The notes below the pieces were generated by a model, which searched no databases, was not told the origin of the DNA, and worked only from the letters and a program-made list of their open reading frames with translations. A program made the position numbers and the translations under genes. This document shows, in pieces, positions 10,001 through 23,290 of a DNA stretch of 64,000 bases; within the stretch, counting starts at the first letter, position 1, and every line of letters begins with the position of its first letter. The stretch lies in assembly GCF_963576545.1 (NCBI RefSeq), contig NW_026870579.1, forward strand, positions 496,001-560,000, read 5' to 3'. Source of the stretch: Limanda limanda. Lineage: Eukaryota > Chordata > Actinopteri > Pleuronectiformes > Pleuronectidae.

Positions 10001-13000
10001 AAGTCGGAGAAGCTCAAGGATGGTACCGATCGATGCGCGCAACCCCATTTAGTGGGGGTAGAGCCTACTTGCAAGTCTCTCCGACCTTCACAAAAAAAGT
10101 TATTCAAGAATATCTCCTCAGATTTGGGGGAATTTCGTCGGTCGACCTCTTCCGAAGGTCGTACAAGCTCGGGGATGGTACCAATCGATCCGCAGGACCC
10201 AAATTAGTCCAGATGCAACCACTTTCCAAGTCTCTCCGACCTTCACAAAAAAAGTTATTCAAGAATATCTCTTTCTCCTATGTGCTTTCATCCCTAACCC
10301 TAACCCTTCCGAAAGTCGGAGAAGCTCAAGGATGGTACCGATCGATGCGCGCTACCCCATTTAGTGGGGGTAGAGCCTACTTGCAAGTCTCTCCGACCTT
10401 CACAAAAAAAGTTATTCAAGAATATCTCTTTCTCCTATGTGCTTTCATCCCTAACCCTAACCCTTCCAAAAGTCGGAGAAGCTCAAGGATGGTACCGATC
10501 GATGCGCGCAACCCCATTTAGTGGGGGTAGAGCCTACTTGCAAGTCTCTCCGACCTTCACAAAAAAAGTTATTCAAGAATATCTCCTCAGATTTGGGGGA
10601 ATTTCGTCGGTCGACCTCTTCCGAAGGTCGTACAAGCTCGGGGATGGTACCAATCGATCCGCAGGACCCAAATTAGTCCAGATGCAACCACTTTCCAAGT
10701 CTCTCCGACCTTCACAAAAAAAGTTATTCAAGAATATCTCTTTCTCCTATGTGCTTTCATCCCTAACCCTAACCCTTCCGAAAGTCGGAGAAGCTCAAGG
10801 ATGGTACCGATCGATGCGCGCTACCCCATTTAGTGGGGGTAGAGCCTACTTGCAAGTCTCTCCGACCTTCACAAAAAAAGTTATTCAAGAATATCTCTTT
10901 CTCCTATGTGCTTTCATCCCTAACCCTAACCCTTCCGAAAGTCGGAGAAGCTCAAGGATAGTACCGATCGATGCGCGCAACCCCATTTAGTGGGGGTAGA
11001 GCCTACTTGCAAGTCTCTCCGACCTTCACAAAAAAAGTTATTCAAGAATATCTCCTCAGATTTGGGGGAATTTCGTCGGTCGACCTCTTCCGAAGGTCGT
11101 ACAAGCTCGAGGATGGTACCAATCGATCCGCAGGACCCAAATTAGTCCAGATGCAACCACTTTCCAAGTCTCTCCGACCTTCACAAAAAAAGTTATTCAA
11201 GAATATCTCTTTCTCCTATGTGCTTTCATCCCTAACCCTAACCCTAACCCTTCCGAAAGTCGGAGAAGCTCAAGGATGGTACCGATCGATGCGCGCTACC
11301 CCATTTAGTGGGGGTAGAGCCTACTTGCAAGTCTCTCCGACCTTCACAAAAAAAGTTATTCAAGAATATCTCTTTCTCCTATGTGCTTTCATCCCTAACC
11401 CTAACCCTAACCCTTCCGAAAGTCGGAGAAGCTCAAGGATGGTACCGATCGATGCGCGCAACCCCATTTAGTGGGGGTAGAGCCTACTTGCAAGTCTCTC
11501 CGACCTTCACAAAAAAAGTTATTCAAGAATATCTCCTCAGATTTGGGGGAATTTCGTCGGTCGACCTCTTCCGAAGGTCGTACAAGCTCGGGGATGGTAC
11601 CAATCGATCCGCAGGACCCAAATTAGTCCAGATGCAACCACTTTCCAAGTCTCTCCGACCTTCACAAAAAAAGTTATTCAAGAATATCTCTTTCTCCTAT
11701 GTGCTTTCATCCCTAACCCTAACCCTAACCCTTCCGAAAGTCGGAGAAGCTCAAGGATGGTACCGATCGATGCGCGCTACCCCATTTAGTGGGGGTAGAG
11801 CCTACTTGCAAGTCTCTCCGACCTTCACAAAAAAAGTTATTCAAGAATATCTCTTTCTCCTATGTGCTTTCATCCCTAACCCTAACCCTAACCCTTCCGA
11901 AAGTCGGAGAAGCTCAAGGATGGTACCGATCGATGCGCGCAACCCCATTTAGTGGGGGTAGAGCCTACTTGCAAGTCTCTCCGACCTTCACAAAAAAAGT
12001 TATTCAAGAATATCTCCTCAGATTTGGGGGAATTTCGTCGGTCGACCTCTTCCGAAGGTCGTACAAGCTCGGGGATGGTACCAATCGATCCGCAGGACCC
12101 AAATTAGTCCAGATGCAACCACTTTCCAAGTCTCTCCGACCTTCACAAAAAAAGTTATTCAAGAATATCTCTTTCTCCTATGTGCTTTCATCCCTAACCC
12201 TAACCCTTTCGAAAGTCGGAGAAGCTCAAGGATGGTACCGATCGATGCGCGCTACCCCATTTAGTGGGGGTAGAGCCTACTTGCAAGTCTCTCCGACCTT
12301 CACAAAAAAAGTTATTCAAGAATATCTCTTTCTCCTATGTGCTTTCAACCCTAACCCTAACCCTAACCCTTCCGAAAGTCGGAGAAGCTCAAGGATGGTA
12401 CCGATCGATGCGCGCTACCCCATTTAGTGGGGGTAGAGCCTACTTGCAAGTCTCTCCGACCTTCACAAAAAAAGTTATTCAAGAATATCTCTTTCTCCTA
12501 TGTGCTTTCATCCCTAACCCTAACCCTAACCCTTCCGAAAGTCGGAGAAGCTCAAGGATGGTACCGATCGATGCGCGCAACCCCATTTAGTGGGGGTAGA
12601 GCCTACTTGCAAGTCTCTCCGACCTTCACAAAAAAAGTTATTCAAGAATATCTCCTCAGATTTGGGGGAATTTCGTCGGTCGACCTCTTCCGAAGGTCGT
12701 ACAAGCTCGGGGATGGTACCAATCGATCCGCAGGACCCAGATTAGTCCAGATGCAACCACTTTCCAAGTCTCTCCGACCTTCACAAAAAAAGTTATTCAA
12801 GAATATCTCTTTCTCCTATGTGCTTTCATCCCTAACCCTAACCCTAACCCTTCCGAAAGTCGGAGAAGCTCAAGGATGGTACCGATCGATGCGCGCTACC
12901 CCATTTAGTGGGGGTAGAGCCTACTTGCAAGTCTCTCCGACCTTCACAAAAAAAGTTATTCAAGAATATCTCTTTCTCCTATGTGCTTTCATCCCTAACC

Positions 13001-15634
13001 CTAACCCTAACCCTTCCGAAAGTCGGAGAAGCTCAAGGATGGTACCGATCGATGCGCGCTACCCCATTTAGTGGGGGTAGAGCCTACTTGCAAGTCTCTC
13101 CGACCTTCACAAAAAAAGTTATTCAAGAATATCTCTTTCTCCTATGTGCTTTCATCCCTAACCCTAACCCTAACCCTTCCGAAAGTCGGAGAAGCTCAAG
13201 GATGGAACCGATCGATGCGCGCTACCCCATTTAGTGGGGGTAGAGCCTACTTGCAAGTCTCTCCGACCTTCACAAAAAAAGTTATTCAAGAATATCTCCT
13301 CAGATTTGGGGGAATTTCGTCGGTCGACCTCTTCCGAAGGTCGTACAAGCTCGGGGATGGTACCAATCGATCCGCAGGACCCAAATTAGTCCAGATGCAA
13401 CCACTTTTCAAGTCTCTCCGACCTTCACAAAAAAAGTTATTCAAGAATATCTCTTTCTCCTATGTGCTTTCATCCCTAACCCTAACCCTAACCCTTCCGA
13501 AAGTCGGAGAAGCTCAAGGATGGTACCGATCGATGCGCGCAACCCCATTTAGTGGGGGTAGAGCCTACTTGCAAGTCTCTCCGACCTTCACAAAAAAAGT
13601 TATTCAAGAATATCTCCTCAGATTTGGGGGAATTTCGTCGGTCGACCTCTTCCGAAGGTCGTACAAGCTCGGGGATGGTACCAATCGATCCGCAGGACCC
13701 AAATTAGTCCAGATGCAACCACTTTCCAAGTCTCTCCGACCTTCACAAAAAAAGTTATTCAAGAATATCTCTTTCTCCTATGTGCTTTCATCCCTAACCC
13801 TAACCCTTCCGAAAGTCGGAGAAGCTCAAGGATGGTACCGATCGATGCGCGCTACCCCATTTAGTGGGGGTAGAGCCTACTTGCAAGTCTCTCCGACCTT
13901 CACAAAAAAAGTTATTCAAGAATATCTCTTTCTCCTATGTGCTTTCATCCCTAACCCTAACCCTAACCCTTCCGAAAGTCGGAGAAGCTCAAGGATGGTA
14001 CCGATCGATGCGCGCAACCCCATTTAGTGGGGGTAGAGCCTACTTGCAAGTCTCTCCGACCTTCACAAAAAAAGTTATTCAAGAATATCTCCTCAGATTT
14101 GGGGGAATTTCGTCGGTCGACCTCTTGCGAAGGTCGTACAAGCTCGGGGATGGTACCAATCGATCCGCAGGACCCAAATTAGTCCAGATGCAACCACTTT
14201 CCAAGTCTCTCCGACCTTCACAAAAAAAGTTATTCAAGAATATCTCTTTCTCCTATGTGCTTTCATCCCTAACCCTAACCCTAACCCTTCCGAAAGTCGG
14301 AGAAGCTCAAGGATGGTACCGATCGATGCGCGCTACCCCATTTAGTGGGGGTAGAGCCTACTTGCAAGTCTCTCCGACCTTCACAAAAAAAGTTATTCAA
14401 GAATATCTCTTTCTCCTATGTGCTTTCATCCCTAACCCTAACCCTAACCCTTCCGAAAGTCGGAGAAGCTCAAGGATGGTACCGATCGATGCGCGCTACC
14501 CCATTTAGTGGGGGTAGAGCCTACTTGCAAGTCTCTCCGACCTTCACAAAAAAAGTTATTCAAGAATATCTCTTTCTCCTATGTGCTTTCATCCCTAACC
14601 CTAACCCTAACCCTTCCGAAAGTCGGAGAAGCTCAAGGATGGAACCGATCGATGCGCGCTACCCCATTTAGTGGGGGTAGAGCCTACTTGCAAGTCTCTC
14701 CGACCTTCACAAAAAAAGTTATTCAAGAATATCTCCTCAGATTTGGGGGAATTTCGTCGGTCGACCTCTTCCGAAGGTCGTACAAGCTCGGGGATGGTAC
14801 CAATCGATCCGCAGGACCCAAATTAGTCCAGATGCAACCACTTTCCAAGTCTCTCCGACCTTCACAAAAAAAGTTATTCAAGAATATCTCTTTCTCCTAT
14901 GTGCTTTCATCCCTAACCCTAACCCTTCCGAAAGTCGGAGAAGCTCAAGGATGGTACCGATCGATGCGCGCTACCCCATTTAGTGGGGGTAGAGCCTACT
15001 TGCAAGTCTCTCCGACCTTCACAAAAAAAGTTATTCAAGAATATCTCCTCAGATTTGGGGGAATTTCGTCGGTCGACCTCTTCCGAAGGTCGTACAAGCT
15101 CGGGGATGGTACCAATCGATCCGCAGGACCCAAATTAGTCCAGATGCAACCACTTTCCAAGTCTCTCCGACCTTCACAAAAAAAGTTATTCAAGAATATC
15201 TCTTTCTCCTATGTGCTTTCATCCCTAACCCTAACCCTAACCCTTCCGAAAGTCGGAGAAGCTCAAGGATGGTACCGATCGATGCGCGCAACCCCATTTA
15301 GTGGGGGTAGAGCCTACTTGCAAGTCTCTCCGACCTTCACAAAAAAAGTTATTCAAGAATATCTCCTCAGATTTGGGGGAATTTCGTCGGTCGACCTCTT
15401 CCGAAGGTCGTACAAGCTCGGGGATGGTACCAATCGATCCGCAGGACCCAAATTAGTCCAGATGCAACCACTTTCCAAGTCTCTCCGACCTTCACAAAAA
15501 AAGTTATTCAAGAATATCTCTTTCTCCTATGTGCTTTCATCCCTAACCCTAACCCTTCCGAAAGTCGGAGAAGCTCAAGGATGGTACCGATCGATGCGCG
15601 CTACCCCATTTAGTGGGGGTAGAGCCTACTTGCA
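7037..15634 (+). repeat. 5249-bp higher-order repeat, one full copy plus a 3.35-kb partial copy
   Basis: Monomer order and variants from 7037 repeat from 12286, an exact offset of 5249 bp. The pair is marked by TTTCAACCCTAA in place of TTTCATCCCTAA (near 7098 and 12347), by GGAACC A copies ending 8006/13255 and 9443/14692, and by the CTTTTCAAG end of B near 8158 and 13407. The match runs to about 15634. There the first copy has an extra 469-bp shortA-B-shortA block (about 10386-10854) that the second copy lacks. This is the pattern expected from unequal exchange in whole monomers. Confidence 0.85.
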
Positions 15635-17397
15635 AGTCTCTCCGACCTTCACAAAAAAAGTTATTCAAGAATATCTCTTTCTCCTATGTGCTTTCATCCC
15701 TAACCCTAACCCTTCCGAAAGTCGGAGAAGCTCAAGGATGGTACCGATCGATGCGCGCAACCCCATTTAGTGGGGGTAGAGCCTACTTGCAAGTCTCTCC
15801 GACCTTCACAAAAAAAGTTATTCAAGAATATCTCCTCAGATTTGGGGGAATTTCGTCGGTCGACCTCTTCCGAAGGTCGTACAAGCTCGAGGATGGTACC
15901 AATCGATCCGCAGGACCCAAATTAGTCCAGATGCAACCACTTTCCAAGTCTCTCCGACCTTCACAAAAAAAGTTATTCAAGAATATCTCTTTCTCCTATG
16001 TGCTTTCATCCCTAACCCTAACCCTAACCCTTCCGAAAGTCGGAGAAGCTCAAGGATGGTACCGATCGATGCGCGCTACCCCATTTAGTGGGGGTAGAGC
16101 CTACTTGCAAGTCTCTCCGACCTTCACAAAAAAAGTTATTCAAGAATATCTCTTTCTCCTATGTGCTTTCATCCCTAACCCTAACCCTAACCCTTCCGAA
16201 AGTCGGAGAAGCTCAAGGATGGTACCGATCGATGTGCGCTACCCCATTTAGTGGGGGTAGAGCCTACTTGCAAGTCTCTCCGACCTTCACAAAAAAAGTT
16301 ATTCAAGAATATCTCTTTCTCCTATGTGCTTTCATCCCTAACCCTAACCCTAACCCTTCCGAAAGTCGGAGAAGCTCAAGGATGGAACCGATCGATGCGC
16401 GCTACCCCATTTAGTGGGGGTAGAGCCTACTTGCAAGTCTCTCCGACCTTCACAAAAAAAGTTATTCAAGAATATCTCCTCAGATTTGGGGGAATTTCGT
16501 CGGTCGACCTCTTCCGAAGGTCGTACAAGCTCGGGGATGGTACCAATCGATCCGCAGGACCCAAATTAGTCCAGATGCAACCACTTTCCAAGTCTCTCCG
16601 ACCTTCACAAAAAAAGTTATTCAAGAATATCTCTTTCTCCTATGTGCTTTCATCCCTAACCCTAACCCTAACCCTTCCGAAAGTCGGAGAAGCTCAAGGA
16701 TGGTACCGATCGATGCGCGCTACCCCATTTAGTGGGGGTAGAGCCTACTTGCAAGTCTCTCCGACCTTCACAAAAAAAGTTATTCAAGAATATCTCTTTC
16801 TCCTATGTGCTTTCATCCCTAACCCTAACCCTAACCCTTCCGAAAGTCGTAGAAGCTCAAGGATGGTACCGATCGATGCGCGCTACCCCATTTAGTGGGG
16901 GTAGAGCCTACTTGCAAGTCTCTCCGACCTTCACAAAAAAAGTTATTCAAGAATATCTCTTTCTCCTATGTGCTTTCATCCCTAACCCTAACCCTAACCC
17001 TTCCAAAAGTCGGAGAAGCTCAAGGATGGTACTGATCGATGCGCGCTACCCCATTTAGTGGGGGTAGAGCCTACTTGCATGTCTCTCCGACCTTCACAAA
17101 AAAAGTTATTCAAGAATATCTCCTCAGATTTGGGGGAATTTCGTCGGTCGACCTCTTCCGAAGGTCGTACAAGCTCGGGGATGGTACCAATCGATCTGCA
17201 GGACCCAAATTAGTCCAGATGCAACCACTTTCCAAGTCTCTCCGACCTTCACAAAAAAAGTTATTCAAGAATATCTCTTTCTCCTATGTGCTTTCATCCC
17301 TAACCCTAACCCTAACCCTTCCGAAAGTCGGAGAAGCTCAAGGATGGTACCGATCGATGCGCGCAACCCCATTTAGTGGGGGTAGAGCCTACTTGCA

Positions 17398-17552
17398 AGT
17401 CTCTCCGACCTTCACAAAAAAAGTTATTCAAGAATATCTCCTCAGATTTGGGGGAATTTCGTCGGTCGACCTCTTCCGAAGGTCGTACAAGCTCGGGGAT
17501 GGTACCAATCGATCCGCAGGACCCAAATTATTCCAGATGCAACCACTTTACA
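17398..17552 (+). repeat. B subtype with TTATTCC (first of 15 copies)
   Basis: A G-to-T change at 17531 turns TTAGTCC into TTATTCC. The same change is seen at 25499, 32191, 38252, 39222, 41621, 44664, 45471, 47383, 50426, 51233, 54433, 55240, 56365 and 59557, and never to the left of 17.5 kb. It marks B copies that occupy one fixed slot in the right-hand higher-order repeats. It removes a TAG stop in one frame, which is why a short spurious 81-codon frame appears only over these copies. Confidence 0.9.
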
Positions 17553-20500
17553 AGTCTCTCCGACCTTCACAAAAAAAGTTATTCAAGAATATCTCTTTCT
17601 CCTATGTGCTTTCATCCCTAACCCTAACCCTAACCCTTCCGAAAGTCGGAGAAGCTCAAGGATGGTACCGATCGATGCGCGCTACCCCATTTAGTGGGGG
17701 TAGAGCCTACTTGCAAGTCTCTCCGACCTTCACAAAAAAAGTTATTCAAGAATATCTCTTTCTCCTATGTGCTTTCATCCCTAACCCTAACCCTAACCCT
17801 TCCGAAAGTCGGAGAAGCTCAAGGATGGTACCGATCGATGCGCGCTACCCCATTTAGTGGGGGTAGAGCCTACTTGCAAGTCTCTCCGACCTTCACAAAA
17901 AAAGTTATTCAAGAATATCTCTTTCTCCTATGTGCTTTCATCCCTAACCCTAACCCTAACCCTTCCGAAAGTCGGAGAAGCTCAAGGATGGTACCGATCG
18001 ATGCGCGCTACCCCATTTAGTGGGGGTAGAGCCTACTTGCAAGTCTCTCCGACCTTCACAAAAAAAGTTATTCAAGAATATCTCTTTCTCCTATGTGCTT
18101 TCATCCCTAACCCTAACCCTAACCCTTCCAAAAGTCGTAGAAGCTCAAGGATGGTACCGATCGATGCGCGCTACCCCATTTAGTGGGGGTAGAGCCTACT
18201 TGCAAGTCTCTCCGACCTTCACAAAAAAAGTTATTCAAGAATATCTCTTTCTCCTATGTGCTTTCATCCCTAACCCTAACCCTTCCAAAAGTCGGAGAAG
18301 CTCAAGGATGGTACCGATCGATGTGCGCTACCCCATTTAGTGGGGGTAGAGCCTACTTGCATGTCTCTCCGACCTTCACAAAAAAAGTTATTCAAGAATA
18401 TCTCCTCAGATTTGGGGGAATTTCGTCGGTCGACCTCTTCCGAAGGTCGTACAAGCTCGGGGATGGTACCAATCGATCCGCAGGACCCAAATTAGTCCAG
18501 ATGCAACCACTTTCCAAGTCTCTCCGACCTTCACAAAAAAGGTTATTCAAGAATATCTCTTTCTCCTATGTGCTTTCATCCCTAACCCTAACCCTAACCC
18601 TTCCGAAAGTCGGAGAAGCTCAAGGATGGTACCGATCGATGCGCGCAACCCCATTTAGTGGGGGTAGAGCCTACTTGCAAGTCTCTCCGACCTTCACAAA
18701 AAAAGTTATTCAAGAATATCTCCTCAGATTTGGGGGAATTTCGTCGGTCGACCTCTTCCGAAGGTCGTACAAGCTCGGGGATGGTACCAATCGATCCGCA
18801 GGACCCAAATTAGTCCAGATGCAACCACTTTACAAGTCTCTCCGACCTTCACAAAAAAAGTTATTCAAGAATATCTCTTTCTCCTATGTGCTTTCATCCC
18901 TAACCCTAACCCTTCCGAAAGTCGGAGAAGCTCAAGGATGGTACCGATCGATGCGCGCTACCCCATTTAGTGGGGGTAGAGCCTACTTGCAAGTCTCTCC
19001 GACCTTCACAAAAAAAGTTATTCAAGAATATCTCTTTCTCCTATGTGCTTTCATCCCTAACCCTAACCCTAACCCTTCCGAAAGTCGGAGAAGCTCAAGG
19101 ATGGTACCGATCGATGCGCGCAACCCCATTTAGTGGGGGTAGAGCCTACTTGCAAGTCTCTCCGACCTTCACAAAAAAAGTTATTCAAGAATATCTCCTC
19201 AGATTTGGGGGAATTTCGTCGGTCGACCTCTTCCGAAGGTCGTACAAGCTCGGGGATGGTACTAATCGATCCGCAGGACCCAAATTAGTCCAGATGCAAC
19301 CACTTTCCAAGTCTCTCCGACCTTCACAAAAAAAGTTATTCAAGAATATCTCTTTCTCCTATGTGCTTTCATCCCTAACCCTAACCCTAACCCTTCCGAA
19401 AGTCGGAGAAGCTCAAGGATGGTACCGATCGATGCGCGCAACCCCATTTAGTGGGGGTAGAGCCTACTTGCAAGTCTCTCCGACCTTCACAAAAAAAGTT
19501 ATTCAAGAATATCTCCTCAGATTTGGGGGAATTTCGTCGGTCGACCTCTTCCGAAGGTCGTACAAGCTCGGGGATGGTACCAATCGATCCGCAGGACCCA
19601 AATTAGTCCAGATGCAACCACTTTCCAAGTCTCTCCGACCTTCACAAAAAAAGTTATTCAAGAATATCTCTTTCTCCTATGTGCTTTCATCCCTAACCCT
19701 AACCCTTCCGAAAGTCGGAGAAGCTCAAGGATGGTACCGATCGATGCGCGCTACCCCATTTAGTGGGGGTAGAGCCTACTTGCAAGTCTCTCCGACCTTC
19801 ACAAAAAAAGTTATTCAAGAATATCTCTTTCTCCTATGTGCTTTCATCCCTAACCCTAACCCTTCCGAAAGTCGGAGAAGCTCAAGGATGGTACCGATCG
19901 ATGCGCGCAACCCCATTTAGTGGGGGTAGAGCCTACTTGCAAGTCTCTCCGACCTTCACAAAAAAAGTTATTCAAGAATATCTCCTCAGATTTGGGGGAA
20001 TTTCGTCGGTCGACCTCTTCCGAAGGTCGTACAAGCTCGGGGATGGTACCAATCGATCCGCAGGACCCAAATTAGTCCAGATGCAACCACTTTCCAAGTC
20101 TCTCCGACCTTCACAAAAAAAGTTATTCAAGAATATCTCTTTCTCCTATGTGCTTTCATCCCTAACCCTAACCCTAACCCTTCCGAAAGTCGGAGAAGCT
20201 CAAGGATGGTACCGATCGATGCGCGCTACCCCATTTAGTGGGGGTAGAGCCTACTTGCAAGTCTCTCCGACCTTCACAAAAAAAGTTATTCAAGAATATC
20301 TCTTTCTCCTATGTGCTTTCATCCCTAACCCTAACCCTAACCCTTCCGAAAGTCGGAGAAGCTCAAGGATGGTACCGATCGATGCGCGCTACCCCATTTA
20401 GTGGGGGTAGAGCCTACTTGCAAGTCTCTCCGACCTTCACAAAAAAAGTTATTCAAGAATATCTCTTTCTCCTATGTGCTTTCATCCCTAACCCTAACCC

Positions 20501-21378
20501 TAACCCTTCCGAAAGTCGGAGAAGCTCAAGGATGGAACCGATCGATGCGCGCTACCCCATTTAGTGGGGGTAGAGCCTACTTGCAAGTCTCTCCGACCTT
20601 CACAAAAAAAGTTATTCAAGAATATCTCCTCAGATTTGGGGGAATTTCGTCGGTCGACCTCTTCCGAAGGTCGTACAAGCTCGGGGATGGTACCAATCGA
20701 TCCGCAGGACCCAAATTAGTCCAGATGCAACCACTTTCCAAGTCTCTCCGACCTTCACAAAAAAAGTTATTCAAGAATATCTCTCTCTCCTATGTGCTTT
20801 CATCCCTAACCCTAACCCTTCCGAAAGTCGGAGAAGCTCAAGGATGGTACCGATCGATGCGCGCTACCCCATTTAGTGGGGGTAGAGCCTACTTGCAAGT
20901 CTCTCCGACCTTCACAAAAAAAGTTATTCAAGAATATCTCTTTCTCCTATGTGCTTTCATCCCTAACCCTAACCCTAACCCTTCCGAAAGTCGGAGAAGC
21001 TCAAGGATGGTACCGATCGATGCGCGCAACCCCATTTAGTGGGGGTAGAGCCTACTTGCAAGTCTCTCCGACCTTCACAAAAAAAGTTATTCAAGAATAT
21101 CTCCTCAGATTTGGGGGAATTTCGTCGGTCGACCTCTTCCGAAGGTCGTACAAGCTCGGGGATGGTACCAATCGATCCGCAGGACCCAAATTAGTCCAGA
21201 TGCAACCACTTTCCAAGTCTCTCCGACCTTCACAAAAAAAGTTATTCAAGAATATCTCTTTCTCCTATGTGCTTTCATCCCTAACCCTAACCCTAACCCT
21301 TCCGAAAGTCGGAGAAGCTCAAGGATGGTACCGATCGATGCGCGCTACCCCATTTAGTGGGGGTAGAGCCTACTTGCA

Positions 21379-23290
21379 AGTCTCTCCGACCTTCACAAAA
21401 AAAGTTATTCAAGAATATCTCTTTCTCCTATGTGCTTTCATCCCTAACCCTAACCCTAACCCTTCCGAAAGTCGGAGAAGCTCAAGGATGGTACCGATCG
21501 ATGCGCGCTACCCCATTTAGTGGGGGTAGAGCCTACTTGCAAGTCTCTCCGACCTTCACAAAAAAAGTTATTCAAGAATATCTCTTTCTCCTATGTGCTT
21601 TCATCCCTAACCCTAACCCTAACCCTTCCGAAAGTCGGAGAAGCTCAAGGATGGAACCGATCGATGCGCGCTACCCCATTTAGTGGGGGTAGAGCCTACT
21701 TGCAAGTCTCTCCGACCTTCACAAAAAAAGTTATTCAAGAATATCTCCTCAGATTTGGGGGAATTTCGTCGGTCGACCTCTTCCGAAGGTCGTACAAGCT
21801 CGGGGATGGTACCAATCGATCCGCAGGACCCAAATTAGTCCAGATGCAACCACTTTCCAAGTCTCTCCGACCTTCACAAAAAAAGTTATTCAAGAATATC
21901 TCTTTCTCCTATGTGCTTTCATCCCTAACCCTAACCCTTCCGAAAGTCGGAGAAGCTCAAGGATGGTACCGATCGATGCGCGCTACCCCATTTAGTGGGG
22001 GTAGAGCCTACTTGCAAGTCTCTCCGACCTTCACAAAAAAAGTTATTCAAGAATATCTCCTCAGATTTGGGGGAATTTCGTCGGTCGACCTCTTCCGAAG
22101 GTCGTACAAGCTCGGGGATGGTACCAATCGATCCGCAGGACCCAAATTAGTCCAGATGCAACCACTTTCCAAGTCTCTCCGACCTTCACAAAAAAAGTTA
22201 TTCAAGAATATCTCTTTCTCCTATGTGCTTTCATCCCTAACCCTAACCCTAACCCTTCCGAAAGTCGGAGAAGCTCAAGGATGGTACCGATCGATGCGCG
22301 CTACCCCATTTAGTGGGGGTAGAGCCTACTTGCAAGTCTCTCCGACCTTCACAAAAAAAGTTATTCAAGAATATCTCTTTCTCCTATGTGCTTTCATCCC
22401 TAACCCTAACCCTAACCCTTCCGAAAGTCGGAGAAGCTCAAGGATGGTACCGATCGATGCGCGCTACCCCATTTAGTGGGGGTAGAGCCTACTTGCAAGT
22501 CTCTCCGACCTTCACAAAAAAAGTTATTCAAGAATATCTCTTTCTCCTATGTGCTTTCATCCCTAACCCTAACCCTAACCCTTCCGAAAGTCGGAGAAGC
22601 TCAAGGATGGAACCGATCGATGCGCGCTACCCCATTTAGTGGGGGTAGAGCCTACTTGCAAGTCTCTCCGACCTTCACAAAAAAAGTTATTCAAGAATAT
22701 CTCCTCAGATTTGGGGGAATTTCGTCGGTCGACCTCTTCCGAAGGTCGTACAAGCTCGGGGATGGTACCAATCGATCCGCAGGACCCAAATTAGTCCAGA
22801 TGCAACCACTTTCCAAGTCTCTCCGACCTTCACAAAAAAAGTTATTCAAGAATATCTCTTTCTCCTATGTGCTTTCATCCCTAACCCTAACCCTTCCGAA
22901 AGTCGGAGAAGCTCAAGGATGGTACCGATCGATGCGCGCTACCCCATTTAGTGGGGGTAGAGCCTACTTGCAAGTCTCTCCGACCTTCACAAAAAAAGTT
23001 ATTCAAGAATATCTCCTCAGATTTGGGGGAATTTCGTCGGTCGACCTCTTCCGAAGGTCGTACAAGCTCGGGGATGGTACCAATCGATCCGCAGGACCCA
23101 AATTAGTCCAGATGCAACCACTTTCCAAGTCTCTCCGACCTTCACAAAAAAAGTTATTCAAGAATATCTCTTTCTCCTATGTGCTTTCATCCCTAACCCT
23201 AACCCTAACCCTTCCGAAAGTCGGAGAAGCTCAAGGATGGTACCGATCGATGCGCGCAACCCCATTTAGTGGGGGTAGAGCCTACTTGCA
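21379..23290 (+). repeat. 956-bp tandem duplication (A-A-B-shortA-B-A)
   Basis: Bases 21379-22334 and 22335-23290 have the same six-monomer order, and in each the second A carries GGAACC. The neighbouring copy of the same higher-order repeat (about 29.2-30.2 kb) has only one such unit. The duplication therefore explains most of the length difference between the 7968- and 6855-bp copies. Confidence 0.8.
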